Positions 25,513-34,335 of a stretch of 64,000 bases of DNA are shown piece after piece (position 1 is the stretch's first letter; every line of letters starts with the position of its first letter). A program made the translations under genes and the position numbers. The stretch is from Arthrobacter cheniae (lineage in GTDB: Bacteria > Actinomycetota > Actinomycetes > Actinomycetales > Micrococcaceae), in contig NZ_QZVT01000009.1 of the NCBI RefSeq assembly GCF_003602275.1, forward strand, positions 407-64,406, written 5' to 3'. Below the pieces are notes generated by a model. The model did no database searches and was not told the origin of the DNA. It saw nothing but the letters and a program-made list of their open reading frames with translations.

Positions 25513-26604
25513 CTAGTTGGCGTCAGCCGAACCGTCGTAGAACGGATAGTCGGTATAACCCTCGGCTCCGGTGGAGTAAAAGGTTGCCGCATTCGGCTCG
25601 TTCTCCGGCAGGTTCTCGCGCCAGCGACGTGCAAGGTCCGGGTTGGCGATAGCGGGCCTTCCGACGACGACGGCATCGCCCACGCCGTCCTCGAGGATGG
25701 CGATGGCTTCCTCGCGGTTCGTGATGACGCCGAAGCCGCTGTTGATCAGGACGGGGCCACCGAAGCGCGAGCGGAGATCCTGGATGAGCTCACCGGTCGG
25801 CTCGGCGTGGAGGACGCTGAGATAGGCGAGGCCGAGCGGTGCGAGCGCATCCACCAGCGTGCCGTAGGTGGCGTGCACATCGGTGGCTTCGGTCTCGAGG
25901 GCGTCCTGGATGTTGTGGGCCGGGGAGATGCGAAGACCCACCTTCTCGGCCCCCACCTCCGCGGCCACCGCAGTGACGAGTTCGATCACGAACTGCGCCC
26001 GCTTCTCCGGGGATCCTCCGTAGGCGTCGTCGCGCTGGTTCGATTCCGGCGAGAGGAACTCGTGCAGCAGGTAACCGTTGGCGCCGTGCAGTTCGACACC
26101 GTCGAATCCTGCGACGTCGATCGCCTTCCGTGAGGCGGTCACGAACTCGTCGATGATTCCCGGGAGTTCATCGGTGCTGAGGGCATGGGGGACGGGATAC
26201 GGGTGCTTCCCTGTGCTGGTGCGCGTGGTGCCGGCGATGGCGATGGCGCTTGGAGCGACCACCTGGTAGCCACCGTTGGTCTCGGGGTGGGTCACGCGAC
26301 CCGCATGCATGACCTGCGCCACGATGCGGCCGCCGTCGGCATGCACGGCATCGGTGACTCGCTTCCAGCCGGCGAGCTGCTCGTCCTCGACGAGGCCGGG
26401 CTGGCCGGGGAAGCCCTGTCCGGCGTGGCTCGGGTAGGTTCCCTCGCTGATGATCAGGCCAAGGGAGGCGCGCTGGCGGTAGTGCTCGACGACGATGTCG
26501 CCGGGGATACCGGCATCGCCGGAGCGGACGCGGGTCAGGGGCGCCATGACGACGCGGTTGGGCAGTTCCAGTGTGCCGAGCGTGAGGGGGGAGAACAGTT
26601 TCAT
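25513..26604 (-). CDS. nemA: Old Yellow Enzyme-type alkene reductase
   Basis: The 363-residue protein is a classical OYE/NemA family flavoenzyme: LPNRVVMAPLTRVR near residue 15, ISEGTYPSHAGQGFPGQPG with the FMN-site threonine, VAQVMHAGRVTHP, the substrate-binding pair H-x2-N in VELHGANGYLLHEFLSP near residue 180, DAYGGS, and the FMN phosphate site INSGFGVITNREEA and VVVGRPAIANPDL. It reduces activated C=C bonds, nitro-esters or electrophiles using NADPH. It is monocistronic; the 226 bases upstream of it hold only the terminator of the next gene. Confidence 0.92.
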   Translation of the reverse strand: MKLFSPLTLGTLELPNRVVMAPLTRVRSGDAGIPGDIVVEHYRQRASLGLIISEGTYPSHAGQGFPGQPGLVEDEQLAGWKRVTDAVHADGGRIVAQVMHAGRVTHPETNGGYQVVAPSAIAIAGTTRTSTGKHPYPVPHALSTDELPGIIDEFVTASRKAIDVAGFDGVELHGANGYLLHEFLSPESNQRDDAYGGSPEKRAQFVIELVTAVAAEVGAEKVGLRISPAHNIQDALETEATDVHATYGTLVDALAPLGLAYLSVLHAEPTGELIQDLRSRFGGPVLINSGFGVITNREEAIAILEDGVGDAVVVGRPAIANPDLARRWRENLPENEPNAATFYSTGAEGYTDYPFYDGSADAN

Positions 26605-26778
26605 ATGTTCCTACTTTCCTGATCGGGGTGCGAGCCGGTTCTACTGTTCGGTAACCGGGCGCCACCGGGTGCTATTCCGGCTGTGTTCGGTGTCACGTAG
26701 CCGATCAGGCGCGCGTGCGGCCCGAGCCACGTGGCATCCGGGCGGCGGCACCCTGGCGTGGCCGGGTGCAGACATGAC

Positions 26779-26805
26779 GAAGCCCCGGGCTGGACCCGGG
26801 GCTTC
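26779..26805 (-). terminator. terminator of the acidic protein gene
   Basis: GAAGCCCCGGG (26779-26789) pairs with CCCGGGGCTTC (26795-26805) around a five-base loop, 26 bases after the stop of the minus-strand gene. Confidence 0.8.
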
Positions 26806-26830
26806 TGCAGCGGAGGGACGGCGACGGACG

Positions 26831-27298
26831 TTACTTGATGTCCTGTTCGTCCATGGCGTTGAGCGGCGATCCGCCGCGATTCGCCGGATCATCGCTGGCA
26901 TCGACCTCGTCGTCCTCCATCATGCCGAAGTCGACGTCCGCCGCGGCTTCGCCGAGCATCGGCTCCTCCGGAGGATACTGCTCGTCCCCATGCCGGTAGC
27001 GGGCCTCGGCCGTCTCCTCGCGGAGGGTCTGGTCGCTGAGGACGCCTTCCTCACCGACGCCGGAGACGCCGTTCTCGTCGAAGTCGCTCTCGTCGTCGCC
27101 CGTCTCGGTGGCGCCGGGCTCGTCCTGCAGGAGTGGATCCTCCTGCCAGCGGTCCGGGTTGAGCTCAGCCGCATCCTCGTAGCTGTCCGGCTGGCCCTCG
27201 AGGACCGGGTCGAAGGCTTCGGGAGCAAGCGAATCATTAGGCACCTCGGGCTCCTCGCCCACGATGGTCAGTTCCTCATCGGGAAGGTTCTCTGTCAT
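26831..27298 (-). CDS. acidic, probably disordered hypothetical protein
   Basis: The 155-residue product is about one third Asp plus Glu with few hydrophobics, and reads MTENLPDEELTIVGEEPEVP at the start and ANRGGSPLNAMDEQDIK at the end. A middle stretch (DENGVSGVGEEGVLSDQTLR and EARYRHGDEQYPPEEPM) is faintly like the actinobacterial DUF5709 pattern but I do not claim it. It may be a stress-induced hydrophilin-like protein. It has its own hairpin region upstream and terminator downstream. Confidence 0.65.
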   Translation of the reverse strand: MTENLPDEELTIVGEEPEVPNDSLAPEAFDPVLEGQPDSYEDAAELNPDRWQEDPLLQDEPGATETGDDESDFDENGVSGVGEEGVLSDQTLREETAEARYRHGDEQYPPEEPMLGEAAADVDFGMMEDDEVDASDDPANRGGSPLNAMDEQDIK

Positions 27299-27331
27299 CT
27301 TCTCTGCCTTTCGTCGGTGCTGTGCATCCTT

Positions 27332-27355
27332 GGATCATCAGCCTACTGATGATCC
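27332..27355. promoter_or_regulatory. perfect 10-4-10 inverted repeat upstream of the acidic protein
   Basis: GGATCATCAG (27332-27341) and CTGATGATCC (27346-27355) flank CCTA. It lies 34 bases before the acidic-protein start and directly abuts the terminator hairpin of the epimerase gene, so it may be an operator or a second hairpin of that terminator. Confidence 0.45.
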
Positions 27356-27391
27356 TGCCCGGGCGACAGTCGGCGCCGTCACCCGGGCAGG
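27354..27391 (-). terminator. terminator of the epimerase gene
   Basis: CCTGCCCGGG (27354-27363) pairs perfectly with CCCGGGCAGG (27382-27391), 12 bases beyond the stop of the minus-strand epimerase gene. Confidence 0.7.
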
Positions 27392-27402
27392 ATTCGGCCC
27401 GT

Positions 27403-28257
27403 CTAGGCGTGGTCACGCCAGCTGTGCATGGGTTCGAATCCGAGGAGGCGACGGGCCCTGTCGATGGACAGGAGGGTCTCGTGCCGGCCCACTTTCCGCG
27501 TCACCCGGACTCCGGGAAAGACCTCGGTGGCCAGTTCGGCACTTGGGCGGCTCATCACCGTGTCCGCTGCCGCGATGATGAAACGGTCGAAGCCGGGCGC
27601 CGCGTTCTGCAGGGCGCGCTCCACGGCCTGTGCGCCGTCACGCCCATCGATGTAGCCCCACAGATTCCACTTGCGGGCCAGGGCATCGGCATCGAAGGCC
27701 GGAAACTCGGCGTAGTCCTCCGGATCCATGACGTTCGAGAACCGCAGCGCCGTGATGCTCAGCTCCGGGTCCCAGCGGGCCAGCTCGATCGCGAGTTGCT
27801 CCTCGAGGTGCTTGACGAGGGAGTAGGTGCTCTCGGGCCGGGCCGCGTACTCCTCGTCCACCGGAATGTAGGGCGGAGGGGTGTCGAAGGGCAGGCCGAG
27901 CACCGTCTCGCTCGAGGCGTAGACGATTCGCTTGATGCCTGCCCGCCTGCATGCCTGGAAGACGTTGTAGGTGGCCGCCATGTTGTTGTGGAAGGTCGCC
28001 GAGTCCGCCTGGAGACCGGGGGCCGGGATGGCGCCCAGATGCACGACGGCGTCGAGTCCGGTGTGCATGTCGTCGACGCCGAGGAGGGCATCGATCACCT
28101 GCCCGTAGTCGCGCAGGTCGACCCGGAGGAAGGACGGGCTGCGTTCCCCGAACTGATCCAGCTCGAGGACGGTGTGGCCGGCGCCGCGCAGTCCGCGCAC
28201 CACGCTGCGCCCCAGCTTGCCGTTCGATCCGGTGACCGCGACTGTGAGGTCCGCCAT
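27403..28257 (-). CDS. NAD-dependent epimerase/dehydratase family (extended SDR)
   Basis: The 284-residue protein has the Rossmann motif VAVTGSNGKLGRS at its N-terminus, VVHLGAIPAPG, IVYASSETVLG with the catalytic serine, and the YSLVKHLEEQ tyrosine-lysine pair near residue 145. The substrate-binding half ends in SIDRARRLLGFEPMHSWRDH, typical of uronate dehydrogenase/NAD-epimerase proteins. It could act on a sugar nucleotide or sugar acid. Its ATG shares one base with the stop of the aldo-keto reductase gene (TGATG), so the two are co-translated, suggesting a common sugar-like substrate. Confidence 0.87.
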   Translation of the reverse strand: MADLTVAVTGSNGKLGRSVVRGLRGAGHTVLELDQFGERSPSFLRVDLRDYGQVIDALLGVDDMHTGLDAVVHLGAIPAPGLQADSATFHNNMAATYNVFQACRRAGIKRIVYASSETVLGLPFDTPPPYIPVDEEYAARPESTYSLVKHLEEQLAIELARWDPELSITALRFSNVMDPEDYAEFPAFDADALARKWNLWGYIDGRDGAQAVERALQNAAPGFDRFIIAAADTVMSRPSAELATEVFPGVRVTRKVGRHETLLSIDRARRLLGFEPMHSWRDHA

Positions 28258-29261
28258 CAGACGGGGCGCGTCTCGGGCGAGACGGTCTTCGCCACGTCGG
28301 TCTCGGCGAGGTCGCCGATCGCGTCGTCGATCGCCTTCATGACGTCGTCCTCGAGCTTCACACCGGCGGCGACGGCGTTCGACTCCACCTGCTCCGGCCG
28401 TGACGCCCCGATGATCGCAGAGGCGACGTTCCTGTTCTGCAGCACCCAGGCGATGGAGAGCTGCGCCATGGTGAGACCTACGCCGTCGGCGATGGGCGCC
28501 AGTTTCTGGACGCCGGAAAGGACGTCATCGCTCATCCAGCGCTTGATCATGTCGGCGCCACCCTTGTCGTCCGAGGCTCGGGTGCCCTGTTCAGGCTGCT
28601 GGCCCGGCAAGTACTTACCGGTCAGGACGCCCTGGGCCACAGGGGACCAGACGATCTGCGAGAGGCCGAGTTCCTCCGACGTCGGCACGACCTCGCCCTC
28701 GATGACGCGCCACAGCATCGAGTACTGGGGCTGGTTCGAGATGAGCTGGAAGCCGAGGTCCCTGGCGAGGGCGTGCCCGTCGCGGATCTGCTGGGCGGTC
28801 CACTCACTGACACCGATGTACAGGGCCTTGCCCTGGCGCACGATGTCGGCGAACGCCTGCATCGTCTCCTCCAGGGGCGTCTCGTAGTCGTACCGGTGGG
28901 CCTGGTAGAGGTCCACGTAGTCGGTCTGCAGGCGTTGCAGCGACCCGTCGATGGACTCCATGATGTGCTTGCGCGAGAGTCCGACGTCGTTGGGGCCCTT
29001 GGGCCCGGTGGGCCCCCAGACCTTCGTGAAGATTTCGAGCGACTGGCGGCGCTCGCCCTTCAGCGCCTCTCCGAGGACGGTCTCCGCAGCCGTGTTGGCA
29101 TAGACGTCAGCGGTGTCGAACGTGGTGATGCCGACATCGAGCGCGGCGCGGACGCACTGTGTGGCGACGTCGTTCTCGACCTGGGAGCCGTGCGTCAGCC
29201 AGTTGCCGTAGGTGATTTCCGAGATTTTGAGTCCGCTGTTTCCGAGATATCTGAAGTCCAT
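28257..29261 (-). CDS. aldo-keto reductase of the Kv-beta (AKR6/YghZ-like) group
   Basis: The ATG at 29261 gives MDFRYLGNSGLKISEITYGN, the standard N-terminus, with AGGATC before it; the longer frame is not supported. The 334-residue TIM-barrel has the tetrad Asp-Tyr-Lys-His in FDTADVYANTA, FTKVWGP and LYQAHRYDYETPLEETMQA, then SNQPQYSMLWRVIEGEVVP and the NADPH-binding end IIGASRPEQVESNAVA. It reduces carbonyls such as methylglyoxal or a sugar aldehyde. It is the first gene of a two-gene unit with the epimerase. Confidence 0.9.
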   Translation of the reverse strand: MDFRYLGNSGLKISEITYGNWLTHGSQVENDVATQCVRAALDVGITTFDTADVYANTAAETVLGEALKGERRQSLEIFTKVWGPTGPKGPNDVGLSRKHIMESIDGSLQRLQTDYVDLYQAHRYDYETPLEETMQAFADIVRQGKALYIGVSEWTAQQIRDGHALARDLGFQLISNQPQYSMLWRVIEGEVVPTSEELGLSQIVWSPVAQGVLTGKYLPGQQPEQGTRASDDKGGADMIKRWMSDDVLSGVQKLAPIADGVGLTMAQLSIAWVLQNRNVASAIIGASRPEQVESNAVAAGVKLEDDVMKAIDDAIGDLAETDVAKTVSPETRPV

Positions 29262-29409
29262 GATCCTGATGCTAACCACCCTGATCAGGCGAGTACAGGG
29301 CAACCCGTTCACTCAGGCAACATTCCTGCCATGCTACGCGGGAGGGTGATGCGCAGCCGCTAGACTTGAGGGCGTCCTTCCGTTGCCGCCCACCCGTGAA
29401 TGAGGAATC

Positions 29410-30483
29410 TTGGTCCACTTCAGCGCTCGTTTCGCCACCGGGACAGAGCAGCAGGACTGGGATTCGCTCGTCACGGCGAACCCCGGCGGGGGCAACATGC
29501 TCCAATCCGCAGCGTTCGCGGAGGTCAAGTCCCACCACGGCTGGAGGCCGAGGTTCGTGGTGATCGAGGGCGGCGGGTACACCAGCCACACGCTCATCCT
29601 CGAGAAGAAGGTGCCCCTGATCGGGGCGCTGTGGTACCTCATCAAGGGCCCGGCAGTCACCGAGGCGGCCCACGTGCCCGCAGCGGCGCAGGCGGTCGCC
29701 GACCTCGCGCGGCGCCAGAAGCACAGTGTCTTCGCCATCAAGGTCGAACCGGACCTCGTCGACGGCCCCGAGGTGCGCGAGGCCTTTCGCTCGGCCGGAC
29801 TCGTCAAGACCTTCAATTTGCAGCCCAATGACAGCACGGCCATCCTGGACACGACGCCGGAGTCCAACCAGTTGCTGCGGAACCTGCACTCCCGCGGGCG
29901 CAATGCGGTCCGCAGGGCTATCCGCGAGGGCGTCGAGGTCCAGCGCATGGAGCCGACCGAAGAAACGTTCCGCGCCATGTACTCGCTGATGTCGCACATC
30001 GAAGACCGATCCGCCGCCCGCATGCGCTCGTTCGAGTACTACAGCCGCTTCTGGCAGAACTTCGTGGACGCAGGCCAGGGCCGCTTCTACTTCGTCCATG
30101 AGGACGGTCAGCCCTCGGTCGGCGCGTTCGTCATCAACTACGGCTCGAAGGGCACGTACAAGGACGGTGGGTCGCGTCCCGGCCGTACCCAGTACGGCGA
30201 CTCGCACCTCGTCCAATGGACAGCCATCAACGATCTCAAGGACGAGTTCGGGATTGTCGAGTACGACTTCTGCGGCACCCCGCCGAGCGACCAGCTCAAG
30301 GACACGAACCACCCGCACCACGGGCTCGGGCTGTTCAAGACGAGCTTCACCAAGACCGTCACGGACTATGCCGGCTGCTACGACCTCGTGGTCAGCGGCT
30401 GGAAGTATCGTGTGTGGAACACGATCGCTGAACGTGTTGCGCGCCAGGTGCACTGGCGGCGCACCCACCAGCCGTTCTACTGA
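29410..30483 (+). CDS. FemAB-family aminoacyltransferase
   Basis: The start is a TTG at 29410 with GAGGA five bases upstream. The 357-residue protein has the double-GNAT layout of FemX/MurM-type enzymes: NMLQSAAFAEVKSHHGWRP near residue 30, a NLHSRGRNAVRRAIREGVEV helix near 160 and the second half with GRFYFVHEDGQPSVGAFVINYG, SHLVQWTAINDLK and YDFCGTPPSDQ. These proteins use aminoacyl-tRNA to add residues to lipid II, building the peptidoglycan interpeptide bridge that is typical of Arthrobacter-type cell walls. The amino acid added is not predictable. A ThrE-like gene follows after 46 bases. Confidence 0.88.
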   Translation: MVHFSARFATGTEQQDWDSLVTANPGGGNMLQSAAFAEVKSHHGWRPRFVVIEGGGYTSHTLILEKKVPLIGALWYLIKGPAVTEAAHVPAAAQAVADLARRQKHSVFAIKVEPDLVDGPEVREAFRSAGLVKTFNLQPNDSTAILDTTPESNQLLRNLHSRGRNAVRRAIREGVEVQRMEPTEETFRAMYSLMSHIEDRSAARMRSFEYYSRFWQNFVDAGQGRFYFVHEDGQPSVGAFVINYGSKGTYKDGGSRPGRTQYGDSHLVQWTAINDLKDEFGIVEYDFCGTPPSDQLKDTNHPHHGLGLFKTSFTKTVTDYAGCYDLVVSGWKYRVWNTIAERVARQVHWRRTHQPFY

Positions 30484-30529
30484 CCTACCATCGCGGACTG
30501 CCGCGGTGAAGCACGCATGAAAGGCGGCT

Positions 30530-32215
30530 GTGAAAGACGGTTCCACACCTGGGGACGGCCGATCGCCTTCCACCAACCCTTCGCCCGTGGCGGAGGCCCT
30601 GCCCGTGATCAAGCGTCCCTTCGATCCGTCCGAGAACGAGAAGAAGAAGATGGCGGGCGCTGCCGGTGGAGGTAAGGGCCCGCGGGTACCGGCCCCGCCG
30701 AAACGCCCGAAGGCGGAGCCGAAGGCAGCACAGCAGGGTCGCCAGCGACGACCAGCGTCCCGCCCTACCGATGCGCTGCCGACCACCCCGCACAGCGTTC
30801 CACCGTCCGGTCGTTCCAACGCCGCGGCCCGCACCATGCTGCGCCGGCTGGTGCAGGGGGAGGCTCCACCGACCCAGGCGATGAGCATCGTCGAACGCCT
30901 GGCGGGAAGTCCCTACGCAAACCCCATGATGCACGTGGGCGGCCCCGACGCGAGCGCTCGCAAGGCGCTCGACTTCGCCCTCAACCTGGCCGAGACCATG
31001 TTCCGATACGGAGCGGGTGCGCTCGAGGTGGAGACGAGCATCATCGCCGTGACGGCTGCCTTCGGACTGGAGAACATCGAAGTGGACATCACGAACCAGT
31101 CGGTGGTGCTGAACTACTCGGCCAAGGATCAGACTCCGACAACGGTCCTGCGCGTGGTGCGTTCCTGGACCAACAACTACGCCGGGCTCACGGCCATCCA
31201 TCGGCTCGTGTCGGACATCGCCGGCGGTGGCGTCTCACGGATTGAGGCCGCGCAACGGCTCGACGAGATAACGCACCGACCCAAACCCTTCCCGCGCTGG
31301 ATGGTGACCGCGGCCTTCGGCATCTTCGCTGCGGCCATCGTCGCCTTCGTCGGCGGAACGCCGCTCGGATCACTCATCGGCTTCGTGAGTTGCATCCTGG
31401 TGGACCTGGTGGGCCGCAAACTCGGCGAGTGGCGTGTCCCGGAGTTCTTCGCCGTGGCCACCTGCTCGGTCCTCGTGACCCTGATCGCCATGATGTTCTG
31501 GTGGATGCAGGTACCGATCGCCCCCGCGCTCGTGGTGGTGGGTGGCATCCTCCTGCTCCTGCCGACGGGTCGGCTCGTGTCGGCCACACAGGACGCCATC
31601 AATGGGTTCCCGGTCACAGCTGCTGGCCGCTTCCTCTCGGCTGTCCTGATCTTCGCGGCGCTGGTCGCCGGTATCGCCGTCGCCCTCGTGGCAGGGAACG
31701 CGCTGGGCATACCGCCCCTCGAGGTCCTCGAGTCATCGGGCTCGCAGTATCCGTGGCCGGTGGTGGCCGTGCTGACCTTCATCGCCGTGGCAATGATTTG
31801 TATCGCCGAGCAGACGGACGTGAAGCTGGTGATCCCGACGTCGCTCGTCGCCGTCGCGGGGTACCTGCTCCTGATCAGTGCCACGGCCGCGGGAGTCGGG
31901 TATCGGCTCGCCCCGGCCCTCGCCGCCATCCTGATCGGGGCGCTCTCCCGCGTGGTCGCCCTGCGCCTCGGGGCTCCACAGCTCGTCGTCGCCGTACCCG
32001 CGGTGCTGTTCCTCTACCCGGGGCTGACCATCTTCCGATCCATGTACATGCTCACCCTCGACTCCGAGGTGGTGAACGACGGCGCCCTGGGGCTCTTCAA
32101 CGCGCTGACCGTGGTGCTCGCGATCGCGGCGGGAGTGGTGCTCGGTGACAACCTCGCCCGACCCTTTACACGCAGGCTCAGTTCCGACGAGAGACAGCGG
32201 AACCGGCGGCGCTAG
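30530..32215 (+). CDS. thrE: ThrE-type threonine/serine exporter
   Basis: The GTG start at 30530 follows AAAGG. The 561-residue protein begins with about 90 polar, Pro/Lys-rich residues. The ThrE_1 cytoplasmic region follows (ALDFALNLAETMFRYGAGALEVETSI, then VDITNQSVVLNYSAKDQTP), then about ten transmembrane helices including the ThrE_2 part (LVIPTSLVAVAGYLLLISATA, QLVVAVPAVLFLYPGLTIFR). This is the architecture of Corynebacterium glutamicum ThrE, which exports threonine and serine by proton motive force. Sitting behind a FemAB gene it may balance the amino acids used in cell wall bridges, but that is inference. Confidence 0.9.
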   Translation: MKDGSTPGDGRSPSTNPSPVAEALPVIKRPFDPSENEKKKMAGAAGGGKGPRVPAPPKRPKAEPKAAQQGRQRRPASRPTDALPTTPHSVPPSGRSNAAARTMLRRLVQGEAPPTQAMSIVERLAGSPYANPMMHVGGPDASARKALDFALNLAETMFRYGAGALEVETSIIAVTAAFGLENIEVDITNQSVVLNYSAKDQTPTTVLRVVRSWTNNYAGLTAIHRLVSDIAGGGVSRIEAAQRLDEITHRPKPFPRWMVTAAFGIFAAAIVAFVGGTPLGSLIGFVSCILVDLVGRKLGEWRVPEFFAVATCSVLVTLIAMMFWWMQVPIAPALVVVGGILLLLPTGRLVSATQDAINGFPVTAAGRFLSAVLIFAALVAGIAVALVAGNALGIPPLEVLESSGSQYPWPVVAVLTFIAVAMICIAEQTDVKLVIPTSLVAVAGYLLLISATAAGVGYRLAPALAAILIGALSRVVALRLGAPQLVVAVPAVLFLYPGLTIFRSMYMLTLDSEVVNDGALGLFNALTVVLAIAAGVVLGDNLARPFTRRLSSDERQRNRRR

Positions 32216-32341
32216 GGACGCCGGTGTCCGACGGCTCGCACTGCTGTGCCGGGGGCTCTGCGCCGTGGTTCTGTTGATGGCAGCGGCCACCGGTCCTCCT
32301 CCCGGTCGGGTGATGTGCTGCCGCGCCTGTTCGTCACGCGC

Positions 32342-33172
32342 CTACGCCGCGCCAGGACCGGCCGAGGTCCTCGACCAGTCGATGGGATCGGCGCCCTGCT
32401 GCACCAGCAACGCGTTGGCACGGCTGAAGGGCCGCGACCCGAAGAAGCCGCGTGAGGCCGAGAGCGGGCTCGGGTGCACGGACTCGACCGTCGGCGTGGT
32501 GCCCAGCAGGGGCTTCAGGCGGAGAGCATCCTTCCCCCACAGGATGGCGACGAGGGGACCGCCCCGAGCCACGAGTGCCCGGATGGCCGCGTCCGTCACG
32601 AGTTCCCACCCCCGGCCCCGGTGCGATGCGGTCTCGCCGGCGCGGACCGTCAGCACGCGGTTGAGGAGGAGTACGCCCTGTTCCGCCCATCCGGAGAGAT
32701 CGCCCGACGGCGGTACGGGGGAGCCCGTGTCGGACGACAGCTCGCGGTAGATGTTGGCGAGGCTGCGGGGGATCGGCCGCGTCGAGGGATGGACGGAGAA
32801 GCTCAGGCCGACCGCGTGGCCGGCGGTCGGATACGGATCCTGGCCCACGATGACCACCCGAACCCTGTCGAGCGGTGTGGTGAAAGCCCGCAGGATGTGC
32901 CGGGCATCGGGCAGGATGCGGTGACCCGCGTCGAGGTCGGAGGCGAGGGACGCTGCGAGCTGATGCAGGACGGGCTCGACCGGCTCTAGTGCTGCGGCCC
33001 AATCGGGGCTGACCAGATCACCGATCGGGGCGGGTGCCGCGAACGGGAAGACCGACTCGTTGGGTGAGGGAGCAGTGTTCCCCGGCCTTCCCGGTGGGCC
33101 GGCTCGGCGGTCGGAGGCCCTGTCGGGGAGTGTTGCAGGAAGATCGAAGAGTGCGCCGTCGTCGTGGACCAT
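32342..33172 (-). CDS. ung: uracil-DNA glycosylase, family 1
   Basis: The ATG at 33172 follows GGGGG; a longer frame to 33454 overlaps the divergent gene and is rejected. After a 55-residue polar extension the 276-residue protein has the family 1 UDG motifs: [20 protein letters not shown] with the catalytic aspartate, a [21 protein letters not shown] block, VAILWGKDA and the [21 protein letters not shown]-intercalation motif. It removes uracil from DNA in base excision repair. The 126 bases between it and thrE hold no clear gene or strong terminator. Confidence 0.94.
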   Translation of the reverse strand: MVHDDGALFDLPATLPDRASDRRAGPPGRPGNTAPSPNESVFPFAAPAPIGDLVSPDWAAALEPVEPVLHQLAASLASDLDAGHRILPDARHILRAFTTPLDRVRVVIVGQDPYPTAGHAVGLSFSVHPSTRPIPRSLANIYRELSSDTGSPVPPSGDLSGWAEQGVLLLNRVLTVRAGETASHRGRGWELVTDAAIRALVARGGPLVAILWGKDALRLKPLLGTTPTVESVHPSPLSASRGFFGSRPFSRANALLVQQGADPIDWSRTSAGPGAA

Positions 33173-33290
33173 GCCCCCATTCTGACGTGCCGGATCGCGG
33201 GGTTTACCACGAATGACAGGCGTGTAATTCCCCTCTACCATGGGGTGACACGTGTGCGAGAAGGCGAAGAACGGAAGGCGGGGAGCGGAC

Positions 33291-33596
33291 ATGGCGGAAC
33301 CACAGCGGCATGTAGACGGTCCGGCTTCCGGACAGGATCCAAGGCTGGCGTTGGGCGACCGCGAGCAGCGCATGCTCGCACTCGAGCGCGAATGGTGGAA
33401 GTACTCGGGCGCCAAGGAACAGGCGATCCGCGACCTGTTCAACATGTCTGCCACGCACTACTACCAGCTGCTCAATGCGCTCATCGACACGGAAGCAGCG
33501 CTCGCACACGATCCGATGCTCGTGAAGAGGCTGCGTCGCCTGCGATCGACCCGCCAGAAGGCCCGCTCGGCGCGCCGTCTCGGCGCGGACATCTAG
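33291..33596 (+). CDS. DUF3263 protein
   Basis: The ATG at 33291 follows GGGGAGC. The 101-residue protein contains the DUF3263 block ([57 protein letters not shown]), an actinobacterial helix-turn-helix-like domain. It is divergent from ung and precedes a LytR_C gene by 42 bases, an arrangement seen widely in actinobacteria. Function unknown; DNA binding is plausible from the basic C-terminus. Confidence 0.88.
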   Translation: MAEPQRHVDGPASGQDPRLALGDREQRMLALEREWWKYSGAKEQAIRDLFNMSATHYYQLLNALIDTEAALAHDPMLVKRLRRLRSTRQKARSARRLGADI

Positions 33597-33638
33597 ACCT
33601 GCCCGCACCCTCGACGAACGAAGGATCTCCCCTCACCC

Positions 33639-34298
33639 ATGACAGACCATCCGCGGGACGAGTTCGACAAGGTCCCGGAGGCTTCGGCGCGCCAGGGTGT
33701 CCACCGCGAGCGGCTCGTCCCCGCTTCGTCAAGCGGCCTCGCGCTCAAGATCACTGTCGGGATCCTGGCCCTGCTGATCGGCCTGGGTGCCTACTTCATC
33801 CTCCCGCGCCTGGGCCTCTTCGCCGGTGGCGACGGTGCTTCCATGACCTCAGCCTCCTCGAGCACCGACGGGTCGCCGGCCGGAGGGACGGCGGATCCCC
33901 CGGCATCGGCCGAGGCAGCCCCGGACTCGAGTGCGAGCTCCACGAGCGGGCCCGATGACGGTTCCACGAAGGAACCGGACAATGAGCCGACGGCGTCCAG
34001 CGGCGCGGACCCCGCGGGGGACGCGGACCTCGCCCAGACCGTGAATGTGCTCAACGGTACCGGCGCGCCGGGCCTGGCCAGTGTTGCGGCCGGGCGTCTG
34101 GAATCCGCGGGCTGGAGCTCCGCGCTTCCCGGCAACTGGGCGGGCGCCCCTCTCGACTCCTCGGTGGTCTTCTACAACGGCGAGGCGCAGCGTGCCAGTG
34201 CCGAGGCTGTGGCAGCGGATCTCGGGATCGCGGACTCCGTCGACAACCCGGACATCTCGCCGGACATCTCCGTAGTGCTCGGCCCCGAGTTCCAGTAG
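33639..34298 (+). CDS. LytR_C domain membrane protein
   Basis: The 219-residue protein has a basic cytoplasmic start, one transmembrane helix (ALKITVGILALLIGLGAYFIL near residue 35), a Ser/Asp/Glu-rich linker of about 80 residues, and a C-terminal LytR_C domain (NVLNGTGAPGLASVAAGRLE, then VVFYNGEAQRASAEAVAADL and ISVVLGPEF). LytR_C domains accompany LytR-CpsA-Psr enzymes that attach polymers to the wall; this protein has no catalytic LCP domain, so it may be an accessory. Probably in an operon with the DUF3263 gene. Confidence 0.85.
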   Translation: MTDHPRDEFDKVPEASARQGVHRERLVPASSSGLALKITVGILALLIGLGAYFILPRLGLFAGGDGASMTSASSSTDGSPAGGTADPPASAEAAPDSSASSTSGPDDGSTKEPDNEPTASSGADPAGDADLAQTVNVLNGTGAPGLASVAAGRLESAGWSSALPGNWAGAPLDSSVVFYNGEAQRASAEAVAADLGIADSVDNPDISPDISVVLGPEFQ

Positions 34299-34335
34299 CC
34301 CCGGCTCTCTGCCGGTGACGAACCGAGGTCTGCCG

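Noticed and set aside
32216-32341. A terminator between thrE and ung
   Set aside because: Only a five-base ACCGG/CCGGT stem without a T-run was seen, too weak to annotate.
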